A stretch of 46,894 nucleotides of DNA. Origin: Flavobacteriaceae bacterium (lineage in GTDB: Bacteria; Bacteroidota; Bacteroidia; Flavobacteriales; Flavobacteriaceae). Positions 17,186 through 26,025 of this stretch are shown piece by piece; position 1 is the first letter of the stretch; the number at the start of each line of letters is the position of its first letter. The position numbers and the translations under genes were made by a program. The stretch covers positions 1 through 46,894 of the forward strand of contig JAMJVX010000029.1 in the NCBI GenBank assembly GCA_023558315.1. Direction: 5' to 3'. The notes below the pieces were generated by a model that was given only the letters and a program-made list of their open reading frames with translations, was not told the DNA's origin and searched no databases.

Positions 17186-18606
17186 GTCTTTCCTAATACC
17201 GTCGTTTTATCTACAAAACCAGGTGTTGGTGTAGGAATACTTGAGTTATTATCTACTTCTCCTTGAGGATATAAAAACCTTTGAGGGAATGTAGATAAAC
17301 TAGCTCCGGCTTTAAGAGGTACATTCAAAAAGTTGCCTGTTCTTCTTAAATCATGGAAAGTAACAACTTCTCCTATTAATGTGATGTATTTTTCTTCCAA
17401 TATTTGGCGTAATAATACATCTCCTGTAGCACTTGTAGTAGGGAAATCATTTTGAGTAATTGTAATTCCATTACCACTTGCATCCTTAAATCCTAAAGCA
17501 TTATATTCTGCAACTAGTTCAGTTCTTACATTATTCAAATTAGTTCTCGCTGCAGCTTCATCCTTAGAACTCTTTTTATAGTTTGCTTCAGCTAAAATCA
17601 ATTGATTTTCGTAATAGCTAGCTAAAGGAAAACTTGCTGTTTGAGCAAATCTCGCTCCAGTATTACTATTTAATTCAACGATTTCATCAGAATCTATAAA
17701 ATAATGTGAAAGTCTATAAGAATCTCCAGAAGTAGCTAAAGTTCTGGTTACTGCACTACCTGAAACCGTACTTGATTTCAACAAATTGTACAAGTGCGAT
17801 TGTTGTCCTGCAGAACCATTATTAGCAGCACATAAATATTGTTGTCTAGCATCTATAGTAAATTGGTAATACAAATTTCTATTATCTAAAGAAGTACCGT
17901 GTTGCACAACTAAATCATTAGCTCTAGAAGCAATACCATCTGTAGCCGCAGTAATAGCAGCAGCATAGTTGCCTAAAGACAATTCATATCTCGCTACTAA
18001 CGTATTTCCAGCTTCTGCCCATGTTCCTCCAGCGATTCTATTACCACCAAAAGCAGCACTAACTGTAGTAGAAGTACCTACATTTGCTATTCCAGCCTTA
18101 ATTAGTGCAATTCCACCTTCTATGACACTTTGTTGACTGTCGAATGTAGGATTAGGATACTCATCAGGGTTAACTGCTTGAGTAAAAGGTATATCACCAT
18201 ACAACAATGCTAATTCAGCATATAAACTTCCTTGTAATATTTGGGCAACACCTTTCAATGTATTTGATGATTTTTCATTATCAATAATTAATTTCGCTTG
18301 TGCTATTCCTGAAATATACGCATCATTCCACATATCGTTGTAATTTGCTCTATTTTCAGAATAGGTATTCAAAGTTAAATATTGTCTATCACATCCATGC
18401 ATCTGATTAGCAAATATATTTGCATATCTTGCCGTATTACTCTCCATAAGTTTCATATAAGCCAATTGAACTTGACCTATAACTAACTCTGGAGCCACTT
18501 GTGTAAAAGCGTTAGGATTATCATTTAACCCTTCTGTATAATTTTCGCATGAAGATATTAATAACGATGCGAAAGTAATGTATAAAAATTTAATTATATT
18601 TTTCAT
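17179..18606 (-). CDS. SusD/RagB-like outer-membrane lipoprotein, proximal paralogue
   Basis: 475 aa. The signal MKNIIKFLYITFASLLISSC has its lipobox Cys at residue 20. The body follows the SusD-like_2 pattern: GLNDNPNAFTQVAPELVIGQ, YNDMWNDAYISGIAQAK, LKGVAQILQGSLYAELALLY, GDIPFTQAVNPDEYPNP and HDLRRTGNFLNVPLK. It lies 26 bases after the susC stop and is the natural partner of that receptor. Its neighbour at 15695-17113 is a close paralogue. No glycoside hydrolase, peptidase or regulator (anti-sigma/ECF or HTCS) is next to the locus, so the imported substrate cannot be inferred. Confidence 0.94.
   Translation of the reverse strand: MKNIIKFLYITFASLLISSCENYTEGLNDNPNAFTQVAPELVIGQVQLAYMKLMESNTARYANIFANQMHGCDRQYLTLNTYSENRANYNDMWNDAYISGIAQAKLIIDNEKSSNTLKGVAQILQGSLYAELALLYGDIPFTQAVNPDEYPNPTFDSQQSVIEGGIALIKAGIANVGTSTTVSAAFGGNRIAGGTWAEAGNTLVARYELSLGNYAAAITAATDGIASRANDLVVQHGTSLDNRNLYYQFTIDARQQYLCAANNGSAGQQSHLYNLLKSSTVSGSAVTRTLATSGDSYRLSHYFIDSDEIVELNSNTGARFAQTASFPLASYYENQLILAEANYKKSSKDEAAARTNLNNVRTELVAEYNALGFKDASGNGITITQNDFPTTSATGDVLLRQILEEKYITLIGEVVTFHDLRRTGNFLNVPLKAGASLSTFPQRFLYPQGEVDNNSSIPTPTPGFVDKTTVLGKTY
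17555..17610. repeat. 56-base exact repeat, copy B (proximal susD)
   Basis: Identical to 16071-16126; see that entry. The two copies are 1484 bases apart. Confidence 0.9.
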
Positions 18607-18632
18607 AATATTATTGTTTTAATTTAAATTAA

Positions 18633-21600
18633 TTAAAATGATAAGTTAACAGTTCCTAAGAATGACATAGTTCCTGGATTACTAAAGTATTCCAATCCAC
18701 GTCCTCTAGACGCACCCGTTAAATTATTTTCAGGGTCATACCCTTTTATATTTGTCAGCGTAATTAAGTTTCTACCTGCAACACTAACCGAAAGGTTTTG
18801 TATTCCTGCAGATTTTAATACATCTCCAAAATCATAGCCTAAAGTAACCTCTCTAAGTTTTGTCCAAGAAGCATCTTCAATAAAGATTTCACCAACATCG
18901 CCAAAACCTCCACCGTTAGATCTCCACCAAGCATGATCTACTGCTACAGGTCCGCCTCCAAAATCTTCTACATAACCTCTAAAAGTTTCTCCAGCTGGTA
19001 TAGTTTGACCAAAAGCATTAACAATGTCTTTCCCTGTATCATTCACACTTTCAATCGCTGTGTCTGGGTGAATTCCAAAATATCTTAATACACCTCTTGT
19101 ACCATTCCATCCATCGTTTCCTTGAGAAGTTTCAATCAAAGACGTGAAAGAGAATTTTTTATAAGAGAAATTTAATCCAAGTCCTGCTCTAAAATCTGGA
19201 TTTGGATCACCTATAATTTTCTTTTCTGCTGCTGCAGTTGGAAATCCAAGTGAATTTAACTCATAACTACCATCGTCTTTTGTTGCATAAACTCCTGTTC
19301 TAAGTGCGCCAAACGCATATCCTTCCTCCACACCAGAAGATGTACTTGTAAATCCATCTAATCCGTAATAACTACTTCCCGCTAAATCTTTTACTTCATT
19401 TACGTTTCTAGTAAAACTTAAATTAGCATTAAAATTCATGTCATTTGTATGTAAAATTGTTCCTCCTAAATCTATCTCAAAACCAGAATTTACTATTAAC
19501 GTAGCATTTTTATATTCTGTAGAAAATCCCGTAGACGTTGGTACTGGTAAATTTAAAATACCATCTCTCGTTTCTCTATTATAATACGTAAATGAAAGAG
19601 AAATTTTATCATTTAAAAATCTAGAATCAAAGCCTGCTTCAATTTCAGTAATTCTTTCTTCTTTTAAGTCTGGATTACCTCTTAAAGATGATCTAGTAAA
19701 TGGATTTCCATATAATGGCGCTCCAAAACCATCACCCCATGAAGAGAAAACCCCCCCTGTTCCATAAACTGTAGAAGTTGCATACGCATTAGGTCCTACT
19801 CCAACTTGCCCCCATGAACCTCTTACTTTTGCAAAAGATACGATATCAGGTGCACCAATTAAATCCGTAAGCTTATATCCTGCAGAAGCACTCGGATAAA
19901 ATATAAGACCTCTACCAGGCAATGTTGATAGCGTTTCCGCTCTACCTGTTAATTGAACTAGTAAATTATCAAATAAATCAAAATCTAAAATTGCATACCC
20001 TCCAGAATTACGTGTCAATTCATAATAAGAAGAAGCCCCAAGATTTTCATTAGTTGTATTTCCTAAATTTAGATATTCTTGATCTGGGTTGGTAAATACT
20101 GTTTCACCAGCAGATAATCTTCTATAAGAATCTTGTAAAGATTGATATCCTAAGGTATAATTAAATTTAATATCCTCAGAAAAGTCTTGATTTCCATTAA
20201 TAAAAACGTTAATCTGTTCTTTTGATACAGAATATCTATCTTCATCATAAAAACCATTTACACCTGTACTAGATGATCCAGCTGGTTGTAAACGTTGACG
20301 ATTATCTTGGAAGTAATCAATACTATATCTTGTAGTTAAATTCAAGTTATCTGTAATTTTAAACATAGCCTCTGGAGAAGCGATAAATCTAGTAACATCA
20401 TTTAAGTCTTTTTGTTCATTTATTGTCCATAATGGATTATTATAAATTGGACTTAAGTATGAAAAAGAACCTGTTGAATTATTAAATCTTCTGTATGTTC
20501 CTAAATATCTTCTATAAGACCTATGAGAATTTGGAGTTAAAATTCCAGTCGCACTGTGATTTGTTCCTTTGTAATCTCTAATGTCAAAATCTGGAGCATT
20601 TCTTAAATATCCTAAATAAAGTCCTGCAAGATTTGACCCAGTTTGAATACGATTAGAATTAATATTAATAAAAGTAGACGCTAATTTTACTGTTAACCAA
20701 TCATTTAGTTTAGTAGTATTGTTTAATTTTATTGTATTTCTTTTGTAATCAGAATTCCCATTAATAATCCCTTGTTGGTCCCATCTTGAGAAACTCATAT
20801 AAGTTTGAGAATTTTCTGAATTGTAATTTACTCCAATATTTGTATCTAAAGTCAATCCATTTCTAAAGACAGCATCTCTGTTAGATTGATTAAATACTTC
20901 TTTACTATTTTTTCCTCCAGATGGATTTGTAGATGTACCAGAAGCTATGACTCCATATACTGTACCATCATCTGCAACGAATTTTTGACCAGTTGTGTCT
21001 TGTACGTCTGCACCACCTGATCTATTAGCAATCTTATCACCATAACTAAAACCACTAGTAGCACTATATCTATCGTATAATCCTTGACCAAAAATACCTT
21101 GTTTTTCCCATTCAATATTTATTTGATCAACTGCTACGCCTTGTTTTACATTAATAGACCAACCTTTCGCACCTGAGCCTTTTGCTCCAGCTTTTGTTTT
21201 AATAACGATAACTCCGTTTGCCGCACCTGTTCCGTAAATAGCTGCTGCAGAAGCACCTTTAATTACAGAAATAGATTCTATATCATCTGGGTTAATATCA
21301 TTAAGACGAGATTGTTGTACCACACCTGCAGTACCTCCACCATAAGAGGCATTTGAGATTAGCGCACCGTCTAATACAATTAAAGGACTATTATCTCCTA
21401 AAATAGTGTTTTGCCCTCTAATTTGGATGTAAGCACCCGCACCAGGATCTCCAGAGTTACGTGTAATGTTAACCCCTGAAGTTTTTCCAGAAAGTCCTTG
21501 AAGTACTCCTGATTCTCCAGCTCTTTGTACTTGTCCTACCTCTACAGTTGTTGTAGAAGACAAATCTTCATCTTTTTTCTTTTCTGTTCCTAAAACAGTT

Positions 21601-21911
21601 AATACTACTTCATCTAATGAAGTATCTGCAGATAAAGTTACATTATAACTTCTATCTTCGCCTACCGTTACGCTTTGATTAGCATAACCTATGAAACTAA
21701 ATTCTAAAACATCACCTTGCGATGCATTTATAGAATAGTTTCCATCAAAATCTGTAGCTACTCCCGTATTTGTGCCTTGTATAATCACATTGGCACCCGG
21801 AAGTGGCAATCCAGATTCGTCAATAACAGTTCCTGTTATTTCTTGCTGCGCAAAACTAAATTGCACTGCAATGAATCCTATTAGGATTGTGTTAATTAAT
21901 ATTTTTCTCAT
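18633..21911 (-). CDS. SusC/RagA family TonB-dependent outer-membrane receptor
   Basis: 1092 aa. Signal peptide MRKILINTILIGFIAVQFSFA. A carboxypeptidase-regulatory-like domain spans ~22-105 (GTVIDESGLPLPGANVIIQG, TDFDGNYSI). The plug domain spans ~110-240 with LQGLSGKTSGVNITRNSGDP, IQIRGQNTIL, SPLIVLDGALI and SIEVIKGASAAAIYG-type sequence (here SISVIKGASAAAIYGTGAAN). A large 22-stranded barrel follows to the terminal aromatic (VNLSF). It imports an unknown ligand across the outer membrane using TonB-ExbBD energy and pairs with the SusD lipoprotein encoded 26 bases downstream. No N-terminal anti-sigma interaction (STN) domain is seen. Confidence 0.97.
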   Translation of the reverse strand: MRKILINTILIGFIAVQFSFAQQEITGTVIDESGLPLPGANVIIQGTNTGVATDFDGNYSINASQGDVLEFSFIGYANQSVTVGEDRSYNVTLSADTSLDEVVLTVLGTEKKKDEDLSSTTTVEVGQVQRAGESGVLQGLSGKTSGVNITRNSGDPGAGAYIQIRGQNTILGDNSPLIVLDGALISNASYGGGTAGVVQQSRLNDINPDDIESISVIKGASAAAIYGTGAANGVIVIKTKAGAKGSGAKGWSINVKQGVAVDQINIEWEKQGIFGQGLYDRYSATSGFSYGDKIANRSGGADVQDTTGQKFVADDGTVYGVIASGTSTNPSGGKNSKEVFNQSNRDAVFRNGLTLDTNIGVNYNSENSQTYMSFSRWDQQGIINGNSDYKRNTIKLNNTTKLNDWLTVKLASTFININSNRIQTGSNLAGLYLGYLRNAPDFDIRDYKGTNHSATGILTPNSHRSYRRYLGTYRRFNNSTGSFSYLSPIYNNPLWTINEQKDLNDVTRFIASPEAMFKITDNLNLTTRYSIDYFQDNRQRLQPAGSSSTGVNGFYDEDRYSVSKEQINVFINGNQDFSEDIKFNYTLGYQSLQDSYRRLSAGETVFTNPDQEYLNLGNTTNENLGASSYYELTRNSGGYAILDFDLFDNLLVQLTGRAETLSTLPGRGLIFYPSASAGYKLTDLIGAPDIVSFAKVRGSWGQVGVGPNAYATSTVYGTGGVFSSWGDGFGAPLYGNPFTRSSLRGNPDLKEERITEIEAGFDSRFLNDKISLSFTYYNRETRDGILNLPVPTSTGFSTEYKNATLIVNSGFEIDLGGTILHTNDMNFNANLSFTRNVNEVKDLAGSSYYGLDGFTSTSSGVEEGYAFGALRTGVYATKDDGSYELNSLGFPTAAAEKKIIGDPNPDFRAGLGLNFSYKKFSFTSLIETSQGNDGWNGTRGVLRYFGIHPDTAIESVNDTGKDIVNAFGQTIPAGETFRGYVEDFGGGPVAVDHAWWRSNGGGFGDVGEIFIEDASWTKLREVTLGYDFGDVLKSAGIQNLSVSVAGRNLITLTNIKGYDPENNLTGASRGRGLEYFSNPGTMSFLGTVNLSF

Positions 21912-21931
21912 AACTATAAATAATTTGGGCG

Positions 21932-21939
21932 CAAATATA
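21932..21939 (-). promoter_or_regulatory. Putative -7 box of the susC-susD operon (TATATTTG)
   Basis: The minus strand reads TATATTTGCGCCC; TATATTTG fits TAnnTTTG and ends 20 bases before the susC ATG. No -33 TTG at the expected spacing. The rest of the 279-base susC-odhB spacer is AT-rich, and I see no gene or RNA in it. Confidence 0.45.
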
Positions 21940-22163
21940 AGTCAAAGTTTTAAGAAAAAAATAACTATTTTAATAAAAAAATCAAAAAAAATAAATTCGT
22001 GTTTTATTCATTGTAATCATAAGTTGTTATTATTCATTATTTTAAGTAACTATTAAGTTGTGCTTTTGATTAGTTTTTTTTAATGAAAATGCGATTTTAT
22101 TAATTTTTTTTTAATTTTATAATATTCTCTTTTAATTGCACTTATATTAATTAAGTATATTTA

Positions 22164-22171
22164 TATATTTG
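22164..22171 (+). promoter_or_regulatory. Putative -7 box of odhB (TATATTTG)
   Basis: TATATTTG ends 19 bases before the odhB ATG. A TTG at 22136-22138 is 25 bases upstream, longer than the usual spacing, so the -33 assignment is weak. Confidence 0.45.
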
Positions 22172-22190
22172 CAAAAAAATTACTCATTTT

Positions 22191-23411
22191 ATGGTTTTAG
22201 AAATGAAAATTCCCTCTCCGGGCGAATCAATCACAGAAGTAGAAATAGCGCAATGGCTTGTTAAAGACGGCGACTACGTAGAAAAAGATCAACCTATTGC
22301 AGAAGTTGATTCTGATAAGGCTACCTTAGAACTTCCCGCAGAAATTAGTGGCGTGGTCACTATAAAAGTAAAGGAAGGAGATACCGTTGCCGTTGGAGAA
22401 ATTGCTTGCTTGATAGATCCTTCAGGAACCCCAAATGAAAATACTAGCAAAAAAGAAACTGTTTCTACTCCTGTAGAAAATCAAACTGCTAATGACATTT
22501 CTGAAAACAAATCCACTGCCACGACATATGCTACGGGTGAGGCTTCCCCAGCGGCTAAAAAAATAATCGCAGAAAAAAATATTCCTACAAATACTATAAA
22601 AGGTACAGGAAAAGATGGGCGTATTACAAAAGCAGACGTTATAAATGCCGTTCCTGCGATGGGCACAGCTCCAGAATGGAAAGGGGAGCGTAATTCTACG
22701 CAAAAGAAAATGTCTCTTCTACGAAGAAAAATAGCAGATAGATTAGTAAGTGTAAAGAATGAAACGGCAATGCTTACTACTTTTAACGAAGTTGATATGT
22801 CTTATATATTTAAGGTACGAAATCAACATAAAGAGTCCTTTGAGAAAAAGCACGGTGTGAAATTAGGATTTATGAGTTTCTTTACGAAAGCAGTTATTCG
22901 CGCCTTAAAACTTTACCCCGCAGTAAACTCTATGATTGATGGAGACAATATGGTTACTTTTGACTATTACGATATAAGCATTGCTGTATCTGGCTCCAAA
23001 GGATTAGTCGTTCCTGTGATTAGAAGCGCTGAACAATTATCTTTCAGTGGGATAGAAAAAGAAATAATACGTTTAGCGACGAGAGCAAGAGATGGCGTTA
23101 TTACTGTTGACGAGATGACAGGAGGTACATTTACTATTTCTAATGGAGGTATTTTTGGCTCTATGTTATCGACTCCAATTCTCAACCCTCCTCAATCAGG
23201 GATATTGGGAATGCACAATATTTTACAACGTCCTATTGCTGTTGATGGAAAAGTGGAAATACGTCCTATGATGTATTTGGCTTTATCTTATGATCATAGA
23301 ATTATTGATGGAAAAGAATCTGTAGGATTTTTATTAGCGGTAAAAGAAGCCCTAGAAAAACCCGAAGAATTATTGATGGATAATAATATAGAGAGTGCTT
23401 TAGAGCTTTAG
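22191..23411 (+). CDS. odhB: Dihydrolipoyllysine succinyltransferase, E2 of 2-oxoglutarate dehydrogenase
   Basis: 406 aa. One N-terminal lipoyl domain begins [20 protein letters not shown], with the lipoyl Lys43 in [11 protein letters not shown] peripheral-subunit-binding domain follows ([26 protein letters not shown], ~115-155). The catalytic acyltransferase domain contains [19 protein letters not shown] and ends with the active-site His369-Asp373 in [16 protein letters not shown] and [16 protein letters not shown] are typical of succinyl- rather than acetyltransferases. In many Bacteroidota the E1 gene sucA lies directly upstream; here it does not, and the gene stands alone after a 279-base spacer with its own promoter box. 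The stop overlaps the convergent protease gene by 12 bases. Confidence 0.95.
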   Translation: MVLEMKIPSPGESITEVEIAQWLVKDGDYVEKDQPIAEVDSDKATLELPAEISGVVTIKVKEGDTVAVGEIACLIDPSGTPNENTSKKETVSTPVENQTANDISENKSTATTYATGEASPAAKKIIAEKNIPTNTIKGTGKDGRITKADVINAVPAMGTAPEWKGERNSTQKKMSLLRRKIADRLVSVKNETAMLTTFNEVDMSYIFKVRNQHKESFEKKHGVKLGFMSFFTKAVIRALKLYPAVNSMIDGDNMVTFDYYDISIAVSGSKGLVVPVIRSAEQLSFSGIEKEIIRLATRARDGVITVDEMTGGTFTISNGGIFGSMLSTPILNPPQSGILGMHNILQRPIAVDGKVEIRPMMYLALSYDHRIIDGKESVGFLLAVKEALEKPEELLMDNNIESALEL

Positions 23412-23822
23412 ATATATTTTATTTTTTCCATAATCAATAATTGCCTTTGTCTTACTTAGGAAATCAGCACCTAATATACCATCAATCTCTTGAATTTCAT
23501 TTTCTTTCAAAGAGGTATTAATTGGGCTCATATCAATTAATAAAAAAAACATTCTTTTTTTATAATTACTTTTAAATTTTATAAAACAATTTTTTGTTAA
23601 AATAGCATTGAGAATTCCTGGAGATGCAACTGTAACTTTTACATTTTCTTCTTTTACTTTTAAATTGAATCCTTTTTGTTTTAATTCATCTATACAACTA
23701 TTGGAGGCTCCTGTGTCAATTAAGAAAGTCCCTCTTTTATCTGAAATTGTTGCCTCTATAATATAGTGTGCTGATTTAATCTTTTTTAAACGCATGGATA
23801 CGTATTTATTTTTGTCTATCAT
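23400..23822 (-). CDS. Retropepsin-like aspartic protease
   Basis: 140 aa from the ATG at 23822. The single-lobe clan AA fold is recognised by [11 protein letters not shown] (catalytic Asp36, D-T-G-A-S) and the later hydrophobic-hydrophobic-Gly motif [10 protein letters not shown], then [12 protein letters not shown]. It would work as a homodimer, like retroviral proteases. No signal peptide or membrane segment is evident, so it is probably cytoplasmic. The start is uncertain: the frame extends to 23966, and a shorter start at the ATG at 23795 would drop the N-terminal [10 protein letters not shown]. Related proteins often begin with a similar KKGYV-type strand, so 23822 seems best. The function in Bacteroidota is not established. 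Confidence 0.75.
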   Translation of the reverse strand: MIDKNKYVSMRLKKIKSAHYIIEATISDKRGTFLIDTGASNSCIDELKQKGFNLKVKEENVKVTVASPGILNAILTKNCFIKFKSNYKKRMFFLLIDMSPINTSLKENEIQEIDGILGADFLSKTKAIIDYGKNKIYLKL

Positions 23823-23837
23823 TAATAAGGATTGTAG

Positions 23838-23845
23838 TAATTTTG
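23838..23845 (+). promoter_or_regulatory. Putative -7 box of tatD (TAATTTTG)
   Basis: TAATTTTG fits TAnnTTTG, with a TTG at 23812-23814, 23 bases upstream. It ends only 5 bases before the tatD ATG, so the transcript would be leaderless or nearly so. Confidence 0.35.
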
Positions 23846-23850
23846 TGTTT

Positions 23851-24624
23851 ATGAATTTAATAGATACCCATACGCATCTATATCTAAAAGATTTTGACAA
23901 AGATATTGATACTACTATAAAGAGAGCATTAGATGTAGGTGTAAATAAATTTTTTCTGCCAGCCATTGACTCCTCTCATATGGATAAAATGTTTGCTCTA
24001 AAAGAAAAATATCCTGAATATGTATACTTAATGGCTGGATTGCATCCATGCTACGTAAAAGAAAACTATAAAACTGAATTGGATTTCGTAAAGAAAACAA
24101 TAGAAACTCACAAAGATTATTTTCACGCGATTGGAGAAATAGGAATTGATTTATATTGGGATAAATCATTTTTAGAGGAACAACTCTTTGTCTTTCAAGA
24201 ACAAATTAATTTAGCTTTACACTATAATTTACCTATTGTTATACATTGCCGAGACGCTTTTAACTATGTATATAAAACATTAAAAGAAAATAACCCTTCA
24301 ACATTAAATGGGATTTTTCATTGTTTTTCAGGAACATTAGACGAAGGACAAAAAATTATAAAATTGGGATTACTTTTAGGAATAGGTGGAATTGTCACTT
24401 TCAAAAACGGGAAAATTGATACTTTTTTATCGCAAATCCCATTAGAAAAAATTGTTTTAGAAACGGATGCCCCCTATTTGTCGCCTGTACCCTTCAGAGG
24501 AAAAAGGAACGAGAGTTCCTATTTGAAATATATTGTAGAAAAGATTGCTTCAATTTATAATTGCTCAGAAGAAAAAGTAGTGACAAGCACTACTCAAAAT
24601 GCTATAAAGGTTTTTAGCGTATAA
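23851..24624 (+). CDS. TatD family metal-dependent deoxyribonuclease
   Basis: 257 aa from the ATG at 23851. The frame opens earlier at 23794, but those residues lack family similarity. TIM-barrel amidohydrolase with the metal ligands in order: LIDTHTHLYL (H-x-H), GEIGIDLYW (Glu), IVIHCRDAF (His), GIFHCFSGTLDEG (His) and LETDAPYLSPVPFRGKRN (Asp). TatD enzymes are 3'-5' DNA exonucleases with proposed roles in DNA repair and decay; individual paralogues vary. It converges on dtd. Confidence 0.95.
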   Translation: MNLIDTHTHLYLKDFDKDIDTTIKRALDVGVNKFFLPAIDSSHMDKMFALKEKYPEYVYLMAGLHPCYVKENYKTELDFVKKTIETHKDYFHAIGEIGIDLYWDKSFLEEQLFVFQEQINLALHYNLPIVIHCRDAFNYVYKTLKENNPSTLNGIFHCFSGTLDEGQKIIKLGLLLGIGGIVTFKNGKIDTFLSQIPLEKIVLETDAPYLSPVPFRGKRNESSYLKYIVEKIASIYNCSEEKVVTSTTQNAIKVFSV

Positions 24625-24630
24625 AAGGAA

Positions 24631-25083
24631 TTACTTGCCTTTTGTGTCCACTATAATAGTTACAGGACCATCATTGACGAGAGACACTTTCATATCTGCT
24701 CCAAAGACTCCCACTCCTATTTGTTTTTCCAATAAATTTTCTATTTCCTCAATAACTGCTTCATAGATTGGAATAGCAACATCTGGTTTTGCCGCATTAA
24801 TATAAGAGGGCCTATTTCCTTTTTTGGTATTTGCCATTAGGGTAAACTGACTTACTAGTAAAATTTCACCCTTGATTTGTTTAACGGATAAATTCATCTT
24901 CCCCTCTTCGTCATTAAATATTCTTTGATTGACAATTTTGCTAGCCATTAGTTTTACATCTTCATTAAATGAATCCTCAGTGCTAATTCCTAATAATACT
25001 AAAAGTCCATTATTTATACTTGATACAATTTTGCCATCTACTTCAACCGATGCTTCTTTAACTCTTTGTAAAACTGCTTTCAT
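24631..25083 (-). CDS. dtd: D-aminoacyl-tRNA deacylase
   Basis: 150 aa. Frees tRNA from D-amino acids and glycine mischarged on tRNA(Ala), a translation quality-control step. Signatures are [17 protein letters not shown], the active-site [20 protein letters not shown] (SQFTL), and near the C-terminus [15 protein letters not shown], in which NxGPVT is the cross-subunit Gly-cisPro motif. The ATG directly abuts the rsgA stop with no spacing, so it belongs to the DUF349-rsgA-dtd unit. Confidence 0.97.
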   Translation of the reverse strand: MKAVLQRVKEASVEVDGKIVSSINNGLLVLLGISTEDSFNEDVKLMASKIVNQRIFNDEEGKMNLSVKQIKGEILLVSQFTLMANTKKGNRPSYINAAKPDVAIPIYEAVIEEIENLLEKQIGVGVFGADMKVSLVNDGPVTIIVDTKGK

Positions 25084-26010
25084 TTATCTATATAATTTAT
25101 CCTCTTCTAAAAGTTTTAAATAATTTTGATATCTGTTTTCTTTAATCTTTCCCTCTAAAATCATTTGCTTTATACTGCATTCAGGTTCATTAATATGTGT
25201 ACAATTATTAAATTTACAATGAGAATAAAAATTGGTAAAATCAGGAAAAAATTTCGCAATATCATCATTGTTAATATTAACTAACCCAAATCCCTTTATC
25301 CCAGGCGTATCTATAATTCTTGTATTTTTTTCAATATCATAAATACTAGCAAAAGTAGTAGTATGTTGCCCTTGTTTATGGTTTATAGAAATTGATTGTG
25401 TTTTTAGATTTAGCGTTGGGTCAATAGTATTTATAAGAGTCGTCTTTCCTGTACCACTATGACCTATAAACAAAGAAGTGTTGTCCCTCATTATCTCCTT
25501 CAATTGATTTATATTTTGGTTTTTTAACGCTGATATTTTCAAACATTGATACCCAATATTGGTGTAATTTGTATATAAACTATCAAATTTTTCTTGTTCT
25601 TCTTTATCTAATGATAAATCTATTTTGTTAAAAAGGATTTTGGCATTTATGTTATAAGCATTTGCCATTACTAACATTCTATCAATAAATGTTTCCGTAG
25701 TTTTAGGGTCTTTAATAGTAACTAGAATAAAAGCGATATCAATATTAGATGCAATTATTTGTATTTTTTTGGAAAGGTTTACCGATTTCCTTATAAGATA
25801 GTTCTTCCGCGGATGTATATGTTGAATAATCCCAGTTTCATCTTCTTTATTGACCGTAAAGTCTACCTTGTCTCCTACTGCAATTGGGTTAGTACTAATC
25901 GTCTTGATGTTTCTAAACTTTCCCTTAATTTTAGAAAAATAAACTTTTCCAGTACTCGTTTTTATTCTATAAATACTTCCTTGTGAAGAATAAACAACAC
26001 CTGTTTTCAA
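25084..26010 (-). CDS. rsgA: Small ribosomal subunit biogenesis GTPase RsgA
   Basis: 308 aa circularly permuted GTPase that acts late in 30S subunit maturation. The N-terminal OB fold (~1-70) is followed by the GTPase with G4 before G1: ILFNKIDLS, then the P-loop FIGHSGTGKTTLINTI, the G3 region RIIDTPGIKGFG, and a C-terminal zinc finger HCKFNNCTHINEPEC. The P-loop Ser/Thr choice (TGKTT instead of the common VGKSS) is conservative. Gene order DUF349-rsgA-dtd, with 15- and 0-base gaps, indicates one transcript. Confidence 0.96.
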   Translation of the reverse strand: MKTGVVYSSQGSIYRIKTSTGKVYFSKIKGKFRNIKTISTNPIAVGDKVDFTVNKEDETGIIQHIHPRKNYLIRKSVNLSKKIQIIASNIDIAFILVTIKDPKTTETFIDRMLVMANAYNINAKILFNKIDLSLDKEEQEKFDSLYTNYTNIGYQCLKISALKNQNINQLKEIMRDNTSLFIGHSGTGKTTLINTIDPTLNLKTQSISINHKQGQHTTTFASIYDIEKNTRIIDTPGIKGFGLVNINNDDIAKFFPDFTNFYSHCKFNNCTHINEPECSIKQMILEGKIKENRYQNYLKLLEEDKLYR

Positions 26011-26025
26011 AATAGATTTTCTAGA

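Noticed and set aside
21912-22190. Possible small gene or RNA in the susC-odhB spacer (an open frame reaches into it from 21772)
   Set aside because: That frame is antisense to the susC signal peptide region and is low-complexity Ile/Lys. No tRNA-like fold, riboswitch core or start-coupled ORF was recognised.
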